Of a DNA stretch of 64,000 bases, positions 1-11,516 are shown in pieces. The notes beneath the pieces are model-generated. The model was not told where the DNA came from. It was given only the letters and a program-made list of their open reading frames with translations, and searched no databases. This DNA comes from Coniochaeta sp. PMI_546 (Eukaryota > Ascomycota > Sordariomycetes > Coniochaetales > Coniochaetaceae), in assembly GCA_021432605.1 (NCBI GenBank), contig MU271145.1, positions 806,001-870,000 of the forward strand. Reading direction: 5' to 3'. The translations under genes were made by a program, and so were the position numbers. Every line of letters begins with the position of its first letter. The stretch's first letter is position 1.

Positions 1-3000
1 CAGGGCGGTGGCTAGTTACTGAGAGTATGCCGCCTGTCGGTGTCGTCGTCCACAAAAGCTTCGTGGCCTCGTCTGTGTCTGGGCGACAAGACGGGACAAG
101 TCCTGTGGGCTGAAAATCCAAGACTCCAAGGAAGCCAAGTTGCGTTTGGCTTTCTCTGCCCAGACCCTAAAACGACAGGTTTTGCTGTCGCACATCACTG
201 TTGGGAACCTCAGATGATCAGCGACGCTGCCAGGGCAGCATTCCAGTCAATCGGTATCATGGTGCCTGGTGCGAGGCTTTTACTACACCGCAGTACACTA
301 GTACACTGCAGATCGTCACCAAAGGCCCCAAGGTGAGGTATTCTGGCATTCAACTTCCAACACGCGCATCACGACTTGGTCAGTTCACTTAGCCTTTGAT
401 TTGCGAACGACTCGTGATTGGTCGAATAGCTTTCCCGCACGGCAGCAATTAGCGGGGCTGGAGGGGCTAGTCTGGCAGTTGCGGAGGGGCTCGAAGAGGG
501 GGGGGGCGAACTGCGATCCTGAGGCCGTAAGTGGCTTCGGCGATACTTGGACGCGCTAACCCCCATATCAGTGCCTGCCGCGGTTCCCCATTCGACGCCA
601 GCACTATCCTTGTTCACATTTGCTGGGCGCTGATAAGCCGCGACCCAATCAGGAAGGTCTTTACCAAGATCCTTGCGAGTAAGTCATTTTAGTACCGCCT
701 TCTTGCACAGTGCTCTTGCCTGTTTCGACCTCTCTTCTTGGCAGAGGTATCTGCCTGTTCGCGCCTGTGAGTGTCACAGCTTCCTCATAGCCCAATTCGG
801 TCTCAATAACGCCGCTTCTTGAATATTTTGACTTGGGGATGATCGACGGTTGAGAAGTCGAGCATAAGCAACAGGAGCATGAGTATGAGCATGGGATAAA
901 GGTTTGAAGCAAACGCGATTTCCCCAGGAGACCTCGGTTACCTTAGGTACCAGGGCCCGAGTGTGTCCAGATTGATACTCGCCACGGACAGAGCTGAAGA
1001 GGGAAGGAGTGCCCGTCTGCACATCAACATATTTGACCTGCCATTGCCTGTCCATAAACACCTTCGTGTAGTGTAACAACGATTCGTCAAGTTAATCAGA
1101 GATCTGGTTACATCGAAATCCTCCACTCTGCACTACCTAAATTACGAGAGCGAACCGAATACTCTACGACAATTACTCCTCCATCGCGGTATTTGCGTAT
1201 ACGGGAGACAATACCTGTAGCTCAGTAGGTAGTCAGTGTCGGTAGATTGCACAGTGCGAGACGGTGCGCCGCATTCCTCGAACTGCTGTTGAACTCTCTG
1301 TATGGGCTGTATGGTCTCTTTGCCATTAGTTCGGAACGGTGCGCTTCGTCCTCAACTCAAAAGCCTTGATTGATTGCCACTATCGTCAGCAGCTGCCCCC
1401 CATCATAACATGTATGATTCCTACAACTTTATCATGTACGTGTACATGTGCACACTACACTAGTGTCGATGGAGTTGCATCTGCGACATGCAATTGGCGG
1501 CAGCACGCGTTTCTTCCTCTGGCCCTCTATCCTTCTAGAAACTCGATGGAATGTTCGGACGCAAGGAGACCCACCACACCTCTCGCGGAACCAACCTCTT
1601 GTCTTCAGGTCTTCCAAAGGAAACTGGGGCGGCACAGCCCTGGGCCTTCCAACGTGTATGTATACATTTAAGATGGAAAAGGAAAAAAAAAACAAAAAGC
1701 CGCGAGAAGCTCGCGCAGAGTGCTTATCGACAGCGAGTACCGAAAGACTGCGATTGCAGGCCGTTTTGCAATACCGGTAACTCATTGGTGCTTGGTATAC
1801 ATACTACGCAGTACACGTACTATGGTAGGTGTCATGACTCGAGGATAGGTACTCTTGCCAAGCCGAAACCGTTTAAGCCGCAGCGCATGGGCAAGGTGCA
1901 CCGATTTGTGACGTCGAAACATGCTGTGGGCTATCTGGCGCTATCACTATGGCCCTCCCTGCGCAGTGTGTTGTGTACGTATACTATGTACTGTACTGAA
2001 TTCGCACGTATTTCCCTAGTTCACCGCATTGACAGTCACACTTACAGGTCGTAGGACATAGTGACGCCTGCGTACCTGATGCGCTTCTAGGGACCTTCCG
2101 AAAGGTTATACCATAGTCTGTAACAATAGACCTTGACCTTGCCCTTGGCATCGCCTTCGGTTTTTTTCTTTACCTCCTAAGAGGCGGCCCCAATATCCTC
2201 GGCTAAGGAGCGATCGCCTGATTGATGTGACGAAACGCGAAATTTTCGCAAAGCTTATCAGTAGCATCACGGACGAAACGAACGAGATGTTGACCCTCGC
2301 CTTGGTCTGACTTCATTGTTGATTCGTTTTGCCATTATCAATGACAACGGGTTATGGTTGTCTCGTGATTTGCTCGGCCACGCCGACTTACAAGAGATGG
2401 CGGCTGTTGATTCGCCATAGCATCGCTTCCCTATCTAACGCAAGATCAAACGCTAGCACTTTTTACGGGGGCCGCGATTCCGCTTCGAGACACCATTTCC
2501 GCGAAACTTCTGGCCTCTGAGCACTGTGCAAGATAAGTGCCGACCACCTCTTGTTCTTAGTGTAGTGTAGCTGTGGTGGCTCGAAGCTTCAAGATGAGTT
2601 CGCCTCACATCCAGCTGCACTCCCGCATTATCGAGACACTTGCAAGCTCTCAGCTGCATGAGCCGATGGTAACCGTCCTGAGGCATGGCATGTCGGTATC
2701 CGCCAACTGTCGCACTTGGTGTGTAAAGGCGTTAAGTCTCTGTCAATTCAAACATTGTAGTAGATCCTTTCCAATCGACTTGCATCTATCTCTATTGCTT
2801 CAAATCCACAGCCCACAGGCTCGTGGATCCTGTGCGGATACGTAGTGTAACTGTGTTTGGTCATTGACATATCCATAATTGCTGACGAGAGACGGGAACT
2901 TGTCGATTGCAGTTGTCCCTCGAGCCGCACCGCCGTGTTAGCGGGAGCCACCCAGCGCAAAACTGGGCCACAATTAACCAGCCGTAGTGTAGGACGCCAG

Positions 3001-4264
3001 GGTGCTCACCGCCTGGGCAAGGCTCTCGGCTGATCTCACTATGACCTTTGCTCTCCTTCAGGTGAGGCTCGCATGCAAGCAGGTCTGCTGTGAGATGATA
3101 CTTTAAGAAGCACTTCGATGTCCGAAGATGCCCGTCTGGCCGGGGTACCAGTTGAATGACCGTTATCCTCGACGAACACAGACCTCTGGAGGTGAGGCTC
3201 GACTTCCGCTTGGGCACCCTGCGCATTATCGCAATCGAACCACGACACGACATTCAGCTGAGAGCAACTGAAATCAGCTAACAAGCAACGCCTCACCAGA
3301 ACCTCGACACGTACCCTAGTTCGATTGTCGGGCATTATGTCGATTATGGCAGCTGTTAGCGCTACCCGATAATCTGAGTGGTTCCTTGGCGCGCATTAGG
3401 AACCATTCCGTGTTGGATGCCTTGGCCGACCGAATCCTACCGTGATACTGCATAGCTAGTAAGTTTACGACGCCCAACATGGGATCCTTCTGGAAGTATT
3501 CTAGCCTTCCCGTACCCCGCACAAACACGACATCTCACCCTGCCCTGGTCGCATACGTCTCACGCGACTGTCTCCCCACCTACCTTGGCGTCTCAAGCCG
3601 GTCCACAGCTCGGTGAGCGCTTGGGGCGAGTGATGAGGCGACCCCTTTCCCCAAACAACCAGAACAACGAAATGAAGTCGAAAGGAGGGTCGAAAGGTGG
3701 AATCTTTCTTGCGGGGGCGGAGCACCTGTCCCGCTCGTGAGGTCCATAGTTCGATACGTAGTAGCACCTATCTCTGTGTTTGTACGTAATAGCGACCGAC
3801 ATCCTGCGACGGCCAGTCTGGTCGGTAACTAAGGCTTGTGAGAGTCTGTCACATGTGGAGGCCGGACCCTCGAGTTGAAACGACTTGGACAATTGGCGCT
3901 ATCCGTCACCGTACCTTAGCATGCGCGTTTACACTAGTGTGTACTGGAATGCCACGACGGCAGCAAGGACGTGCGAGCCTGCTGCTGTCATTCCCCACTT
4001 TCACCTTGACATTAGAATCAGACTGATATTGTTGGCTCGCGCTGCAGTAGCATATCATATCTCTTGATACGATGCAAGACGATGCACCCTGCATGTGCCA
4101 GGTCACCGAACAGGCGGTCCACATACAAACCTTGCAGTAGTTATTCAAGGGTATCGTAGACAACGAGATTGCAGCTGCACAGAGCTACTGGTAAGAGTAT
4201 CACAACATTAACTAGCAATGCAAGAGTCTACCGACGCCAGCAATAGTATGCTCTCCTTCCCTGC
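1..4264. other. Gene-poor left flank
   Basis: I see no supported gene here. Short open frames occur on both strands, but none shows a recognisable domain, credible splice structure or sustained coding bias. Small palindromes are scattered through it, for example arms CATGTAC/GTACATG at 1433-1448 and ACACTAGTGT near 1458 and 3930. The last part is presumably the 3' flank of TTI1. No tRNA, long repeat or transposon terminal repeat was recognised by eye. Confidence 0.5.
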
Positions 4265-7200
4265 CTACCGAACACGAATCAACGGCACGAAATGCACCCC
4301 TTCCATGGACGGGGCAGTGATATCACTGATGTCAGCCAGACCTCGTTCGTAGAGTGCCAACCAAACTGCATCGGCATTGACATCCTCCAAAGCCTGCCGC
4401 ACATCCCCCATCGACGCTGCAACATCAATCAACAGCTCCAGAATCTGATCAAAAATGCTGTCGTCGAGCCGCACATACGACACGATACTCGTGAGCAGCC
4501 GCACGACAGCAGTCCAGACCTGCGACGCTTGCGAAAACCTGCCTAGGCCAGACGAGGTATCGCCTGTAACCCGCGAGGCTATGACGCCGTCGCTGCCGCT
4601 CGGTACAAGCTGTAGATCCTTCATAGGCGTAGACGATAGCTTTGCCGGCTCAGCCGCCGTGATGCCTCCTCGCATGGGAAGGAGGATATCTGCCCCACCA
4701 GCCCTAGGTTGACCGACGCCGACGCCGTAAGAGCGGCTGAGCGACGCCGAGGCTTGACTTCTACGGTCGCCAGCTTGAGCCTTCCGTTTCTCCATCGCCT
4801 CACCCCCAGCCTGCTCTTTAACTCTGGCGCACCACCGGCCCATCCGCTCACCCCACTCAGTCTTGATCCGACTAGCGAGAAAATCGCCTGCGCTCTCGCA
4901 CAGGCTCGCCAGCGTGTCGCACGCGGCGATCACGACGAAGGGCTCACCGTCGCGAAGTCGAGAGACCACAACGGGCCAGACGGCGTTGACAAGTGGTAGA
5001 AAAGAATCTTCGTCTGCCGATAGAGCCGGTGCGGCCCGCGATAAGAGGTCAAGCAGGCGGCGACGCAGGGTTGGGGATGGGGAGGTGAGGTGGTGCTGGG
5101 TTAGGGTTGTTATGCGTGAGAGGAGGGTATAAGTCGGTGTAGGGGGCGGTTTGGGAGCTTCCACTTGTTGGTCTTGTTCTGGGGGCGATCCTTCGTCATC
5201 GGATGCAGACGGATGTATTTCATCGAATGTTTCAAGGAAGGACTTGGGTTTGCTGTCCTTGGGAGGACCCCATGGTTCTTTGGGATGGGGATATGAGAAG
5301 TCGCCGTCGTTTGCGCTGTTATTATTGCGCTCGTGATGTTTGTCAAGAAAGGATATCATCCCTTCTATGCCCTCCGACCGCGGAGGCCTCTTCTTGTGAT
5401 CGAGGCTCTTTGGCCTGGAGGTGTCACCGAGGAGCAGCAAATCGGACTTCGCACCCTGCTCGACAACTTCCGAAAGCACGGAAAACAGGCTCTCAACGAA
5501 CACTGGGTAGCCGTGGTAATTGTCCAGCGCAGCGAATATGGAGGCTACAACGTCGTCTAGGAAGGGTAAGAGCTTCGGTCCGCTTAGCCGGATCATCATG
5601 TTTAAAACCCGTACTGAGGCAGGGGATATGTCGAAGGTGTTCAATCGCAACGACAGTGAGTTAACCATATAGTCGACGTTGTCGATAACCAGGTCCGATA
5701 CGTTCGTGTAGCCACACGAGGCGGCCATGATGTTGAGGGTTGTGATAGCGTGGCTGCGCAGCTGACGGTTTTGCGAACCCATGAATGTCGTGATCGGGTA
5801 GAGGACGTCTATCAGCTCGGGCCGGAAGTCCTTCTGCAGGCGTGTTGCTGCGAAGGCTGCGGCTTCTAGGGCAATGGCCTCTAGTCTCCAATCTACCTCG
5901 TCTATGTCAGAATGGGAGGCGATGATGGTAGCGGAAAAGTCGTAGAGCTCGTGGAACACAGTGTCTTGTTGTACGGAGCCGGCCGTCGCGCCAAGATCCA
6001 GGAAGCTGTCCAGCTCATCCGCGGCCGAGCTAGTGTAGCTGGCTTTCATGAGCTCGAAAGAGAGCCAAAAGGATGCGATCTGGTCCACGCCTTCCACGTC
6101 TCGTAAGCCACTGAGCAGCTCAGACGCAAGCTTGACCTGCTGCGCCGGAGACCCAATGTTGGTGATTAGAGACTCCATCTCCTTCGTCGTGTTTCGCTGG
6201 CCATCCAGGGCAAAGATAACCGGGCGATACTCATGTACCGTCAGTTCTGATGTTGTCATGACGACGGCTTTCATCGGATTCTCGTCCATATCGTCGTCGA
6301 CAACACTGGGCTGTTTTGAGTTCTTGATAAGCACTACGACGCTGTCCTTGAGAGCATCTGCGATAGAGTCCTCCAGGATCGACGAGTCCAGCTGAAGCGT
6401 TGCAATGAGTTTGCTTCCATTGAGAAAGTTCCGAATGGCCTGCTTCCTGAGTCGCTCTTCGCTCGACTGCATCAGTCGAGGAAGTCCGGTAACCCAGTTA
6501 TACATGACTGATCTGATAGTGTCTCCCAGTTCTGGGTAAATGCTGGCCATGTCCTCAAGAGTGGTCTCCTGGTTAATGACACCAACATCGTCCTGCTGCG
6601 TTGTCATTGCGGTCTCAACCAAGATGGTCTTGCACTCCACAAGAGATTTGTGACATTCGTCTAGTAGCCCAATGCATAGCCTGTACAGCTCGCCACGTAC
6701 ATTTTCCGAGTCATGAGTGCGCAGCTTAAGGATGGATGCTAATGCTATCTTAATCTGCGAGGCGGTTGCTCTTAGCCATGCTGGGGTCAAGACCTTGCTG
6801 GCGCCATTGGCTTCCGGCTCCGTCTCCTTCGGCTCAACGTAAGCCGCGTCCTCGCGGCCATGCGTTAGCTGGACATGTTTGATATCATTCAGAATGTGAC
6901 GCGTCTTTATATCACTTAAGACACAGACCAAGATAGTATTGAGCGACCGCACAGCCTTGATAAGTAGCCTCGTCGGCGTCTTCAGCGATGTTGGGGGAGC
7001 TAGAGTCCGAGTGAGTGATGAGACCGTCCCTGGTAAGAAGGACGCGAGAACCGCGTTGTCCTTGATACTCTTGTAGAGGGCATCGAGACATTCGAGTGCT
7101 GCTAGCTGTATCTCGGGGGTCGTCCCATCGGTGACGCCGTCAAGAATAAGCGATACGGCATGGCCCAGTGTTGGGATCATCTTATCCTCAAGCAACGCAG

Positions 7201-7760
7201 TGACTGCGGAACCGGTTCCGCTGATTAAAGTACTGAGAGTGCGATAGCCCTCCAGTATTGTCTCCTCTGGTACTGCCCTCTTCCTTGGCTGGCCAGGTAC
7301 GCCGCCGATAATGAACGTGAGGAAGAGGAGGAGCTGCTGTGACAAATCCTTCGAAATCTTTGACCTCCACCCAGCCTGGATAAGAACTCTCAACAGCTTG
7401 ATAGTGGTCTCGATGACCATCATAGAATAGAGGTCCTGGCTCCGTAGGACATGAGACACGGGGAAAAAAACATAGTCGGCTAGCTTGTCGTCAAGGACAG
7501 CAGCATCTTCTCTAACTTGAGTCTCCCATATTGAGAGGAGTGATGCCAGCAGACGCTCTATCTCTTTGGAATGGGAGGCTTTATCTTCTGAACGAATGGC
7601 CAGCTGGCTTAAGGGAATACATAGTGGTTTGAGCTATGACAAATATCAGCACATGCCGCATGTTCAACAAGGTGCATCATCCAAATCCAGGTCGCGAAAG
7701 GGAGGCTCGAACCTTCTGAAAGAACTCAGTCCTCGTGGACGTTGGACCTGGTGAGGCCAT
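4265..7760 (-). CDS. TTI1: TEL2-interacting protein 1 (TTI1), HEAT-repeat PIKK cofactor
   Basis: Predicted 1138-aa protein of the Tti1 family. Tti1 joins Tel2 and Tti2 in the TTT complex, which stabilises PIK-related kinases (TOR, ATM/Tel1, ATR/Mec1). Exons on the minus strand are 7760-7713 and 7633-4265, separated by a 79-nt intron with a GTTCGA donor and CATAG acceptor. Splicing joins FFQK to LKPLCIPLSQLA, the N-terminal motif typical of fungal Tti1. The ATG at 7760 gives MASPGPTSTRTEFFQK. The rest is a long run of helical repeats with an acidic, proline-rich insertion around residues 790-850, as expected for a HEAT protein. It lies alone between the gene-poor left flank and a divergently transcribed Zn2Cys6 regulator. 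The family call is firm; the small first exon rests on similarity and splice signals. Confidence 0.88.
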
Positions 7761-8282
7761 AATAACAGAGAGCCTAGCATAATACGATGGTAAAATGTGT
7801 CCTGAGTTATGACCAGTCAATATTCAGGGCGTTCACTTCTGGTCACTCCTTGACAGATGTCGCTGTCGAGGTCATGGAAGTTGAACTCGCTGGCCAGAAA
7901 CTGTGATTGACTTTGATAATGGATCACAGTGATCTAAAGACTTTCGACTTGATGCAGGACGGCCTAGTGTAGCGTCAGCCTAAAGTGATGCCCTATAACC
8001 CACGTCTCACAGCGCTGTTGTCGCTGAAGCGAGGGCTACCTAAAATGAAGGTTACTATGTAGTAATCTGACTCAGCGAGAAATCACGTGCTTGAAAGGCA
8101 CAGGGACTTTGGAGGATCGGACTTAGTTGTTGTAGTTCCGGACCGGCCAGGAAAGTAACGGTTAACGACCAAACTCAAGACCCCGGCTGCATCAAAACGC
8201 GAATGTCGTCGTACTACCTAGAACTGTGATATAAATGCAGTGGTTAATCCTTCACTATTTTGCTTTTAGGTAATCCAATGTC
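7761..8282. promoter_or_regulatory. Divergent intergenic region, TTI1 / Zn2Cys6 regulator
   Basis: This 522-bp spacer lies between the start codons of two divergent genes and should hold both promoters. A TATA-like ATATAAATG lies near 8229, about 50 bp before the regulator's ATG. An ATCACGTG E-box-like hexamer lies near 8084. Neither is proven functional. Confidence 0.35.
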
Positions 8283-10676
8283 ATGGCTTCAGCCAGCAGC
8301 CCGTCTGTTGCGCAAGGCAACGGAACGGATCCGTCGGCACCGATACGCATAAAGAGAAACACGGCCTGTATTCGGTGCCGTGACGCAAAGGTCAGTTAGA
8401 TTTACCTAGTCCTGTCTACAGACGCCTTCCAAAAAGTCACTTGCCAGCAGCCATGTCCGGCTTGACGTAGAGTACACCAAACTTCCCGTTTGTCCGACTA
8501 ATACTTTCTCAGGTAAAATGTAATGCAAGCCTCAACCCAACTCAGCCATGCTTGCGATGTTCCAAGCTGGAGTTGGAGTGCGTTGTTGACAAGGGTCACA
8601 AGCGAACAAGCAGAAGAAGGTATGTTAGGCCCCTAGACCCTTCAATGACGCTGTATACTAAGCAAATTACAGCAAACTGGAGGAACTTGCAGCGGAGGTC
8701 CGCAACATCAAGGAGGCTGTTGTGGCATCAGGGCCGGTATCTGCCATCTCACCAGCTGTGGCGCCCCCGCTACGTCCAATCCAGGTTCAAAGCCCGGCTG
8801 TTCGTGAGCTGCCGTATATCAGCACCGGAGGTGTGCCGCCGACTTACTCAACTCCACCCACGAGTAATCCGTCCTTTGGGGGCGGGCCAATGTCTGTAGA
8901 TCCCCGCACAGAGTCACCGAGTCTATCGAATGCCACCTCGCGGCCACGAGCTACCGGCCAGGCAGCCGAGCCGAGAGCTCTGGCGTCAAGTGTTTTCTCC
9001 GGGGAGGATATTGACTACTACTTCGACAAGTAAGTCAGTCCGCTCACGTGCACAGAACGAAGGGATGTAGTACTAAGTGAAAAATAGATACTTTGAGCAT
9101 TTCCATCCGTTCATGCCCATTGTTCGAATCCAGGACCCAGATGCCTGCTACAAGGCCGCCCCGGTTCTCTTTTGGGCTATTATAGTTACAGCCTGCCGCC
9201 GGTATGCAAAGCGTGAGAGCACGTTTCAGTTCCTGGTCAATGCCATCTCCTCAGAAGTGTGGAATGCCGTAGCTCCGGTACCGGTTCGTCCGCCTGTGAT
9301 CACCGCACTTCTAATCCTTTCCACATGGTCCTTGCCAACGATACGGTTCATGGCCGATCCAACATATATGTACACAGGAATAGCTGTGAACTCGTGTCTG
9401 TATCTGGGGTTACATACCGGTAAAGGTAACTATCTGGAGTTCGGTGCGAGATATGATGTGCGCACAACGGACGAGGAAGCAACTTACACATGGGCGGCCA
9501 GCAACATTCTCTCCCAACGGTCCGTAATATGGCACTATCCAATTTCTTCTACCTTGTAGGGCAGCGACTGACGCTCCTGCAGGACGTCCTCCTATCTAGG
9601 CTTTCCACCCACGGCGCCTTTCACAGGCAAGGCTTTGCATGCTGTCATGGATGGCACCAGCCCTTATTCCATACCCCGAAGTTTCTCGATCAATCTTGCC
9701 GCCGCGAAGTTTTCGAATGGGCTTCTAAAAGTAATGACGGCAGGTCTAGAGGACGGGCCTGGCATTTCATATCACCTCATGGAGCAAATGGAGGAAGACT
9801 TTGTCAAGCTTCAGCGATCCTTACATGACGGGAGTCCAGGTAAAGCGACTTTTTCTTTTCGTCTACAGTCTTGCCAGATGGTAGCTGACAAAAGCAGATG
9901 TCGATGATTTCATGCTTCGCTCCACACTACTCGAGGTACAAGTACTCTATTGGATGCCTCTTCCCGGCCGCAGTGACGAAGCACTGCAGAGACTCCTGAT
10001 GAGAACATACAACACCTCCGATGGCTTGATCAAGTTAGCTCTAGACCTCGACCGCAAGTCCGGGTTCCTATCACACGCACCTCATTACGCGTTCCGGTCG
10101 TTACTTTTAGCAGCGTGCACCATCATTTCATACGTGCGCTCTCCCTTCCGGAGTTCGAGCTTGGTCCCTGTTGGGGGAGAAGACCTTGTGGTACAGAACG
10201 CAATATTCGCGCTGAAGTCATGCTCTGTACAAGCAGACGATCTACCCATTCGCGGGTCCAATGTGATGGAGGCATACTGGAGTGTTAAGGACCGCCTGCC
10301 ACCGTGGGATACCTCTCAGCTACGTACTGTGAACTTCAAGCACCGGCTCGGGGCAAGTATTGTGTACGATTGTCTTGGGAGGTGGAAGAAAGATCTTGAG
10401 TGGACGCGTGCTTCGGCGGGTGATCCTCCGCCTACAGGAGCTCCGTCAGAGCCGTATAGCAGTAGGTCGCCTCTCAAAATGCTCTGCTATTGTGTAATCA
10501 ACGGGCGCTAACTGTATATGTCATAAGATGGCACTACTCTGGCTCCTGAACAAAACGCGGACCTTGCCTTGTCCGATCCGCTATTCCGCGGTATTGACTG
10601 GGGCTCTTTTATGGACGACTTCGAGTGGAATTATCCTCCATCGTTAGCAGACCTCGAGAGACATCCGGCGCGATGA
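8283..10676 (+). CDS. Zn2Cys6 transcription factor, Leu3/PrtT-like
   Basis: Seven exons: 8283-8390, 8513-8619, 8673-9029, 9088-9519, 9583-9839, 9898-10461 and 10528-10676, giving 657 aa. The binuclear cluster spans C29-x2-C32-x6-C39-x9-C49-x2-C52-x6-C59, the spacing found in yeast Leu3. A basic linker (HKRTSRR) and a short predicted coiled coil (about 62-80) follow, as in a dimeric DNA binder. The middle region contains YFEHFHPFMPIV and, after splicing, SQRTSSYLGFPPTAPF, both typical of the fungal-specific transcription factor domain. The C-terminus is acidic and aromatic (GIDWGSFMDDFEW), a plausible activation region. The first intron interrupts the zinc cluster. The gene is convergent with the PEBP-like gene, with 106 bp between stop codons. 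The target genes are unknown; Leu3 or PrtT kinship rests on the cluster spacing and domain look only. Confidence 0.85.
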
Positions 10677-10782
10677 TGATTATTATGGCAACTACTAGGT
10701 ATCTAAGAACATACGGGATGAATGCGCGCTGGCTACGGAGAAGGAAGCTCACGATACAGACCGGGATATCACTTCGACCACT

Positions 10783-11516
10783 TTAAGACCACTTCCGCTC
10801 ACAGCTTCCAACCCACAGCCCCCAGCCCAGCACCTTGCCTTTGATTGCCTCCGCTACCTGCTCCCTCGACGGCTTCGACTTGAGCAGCTGCTTATCCAGA
10901 GGCTCGTTCAGAGCTACGATCTGGAAGAAGTCTACGAGTGCTCGTTAGCCATGCATGTTCTGTAGAAACACTTGGAGTTGAAGCCCTACATCTATGCGGT
11001 CCGTGGTTCATTAGCGGCCGAGGGGGGATGTACACCTTGCCCCTCCGCGGCAGGTAGTGGAAACCGCCCTTGACGAGACACTGGCTAGCGTCTTGGACCT
11101 CGAAGTCCGAGTTGTCTGCTCTAGTCTTCTCGGGGGGGATGCCCATGTAGATGCTCGAATCCAGTCAGCCTCCACGTACATCATGACAAGTCGTTCTAGA
11201 CTTAGTATCTAACTCACCCATGCGCAATGGGACTAGGTAGCGGCGCGTCCGGGTCCTCGGACACAAGGAGCCACTCCTTTACGGAGCCGGCAATACTGGC
11301 GGGTGCTTTCCACTCCAGACTAGGGATCTTGCCGGCGCCGTCGTGGGTGTATTCAACAGAGAGTGCCGCGGGCGAGGGCCCACAATCAGGCGAGGTGATC
11401 TCGATCGTCTGCTCCTTATGGTTTTCGAAGGCTGGGTTGGTGTAAAAGCTCTTTGCGTCTCGGCCTTTTTGGTTCTTGAAAAGCCAAGACAGAGTCACCT
11501 CTATGTAGGCCGTCAT
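10783..11516 (-). CDS. PEBP-family protein (YbhB/TFS1-like)
   Basis: Three exons on the minus strand (11516-11218, 11153-10990, 10931-10783) encode 203 aa. It carries the two signatures of phosphatidylethanolamine-binding proteins: DPDAP at residues 88-92 followed by AHG, and GPHRYFF at 151-157, split by the second intron. Length matches the family (about 180-210 aa). PEBPs have a small-molecule or anion pocket. Fungal members include the carboxypeptidase Y inhibitor Tfs1 and proteins of unknown ligand. No signal peptide is seen, so a cytosolic location is inferred. The intron donors are GTGAGT and GTAGGG. It is convergent with the Zn2Cys6 gene; no functional link is shown. Confidence 0.85.

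Noticed and set aside
1216-1290. tRNA-like start (TAGCTCAGTAGGTAG, an A-box match)
   Set aside because: No matching B box, anticodon arm or paired acceptor stem could be drawn, and the D-stem does not pair.
7634-7712. Reading the small TTI1 first exon straight through without an intron
   Set aside because: The frame hits a stop after PGFG, whereas splicing at GTTCGA/CATAG gives the conserved FFQKLKPLCIPLSQL start.
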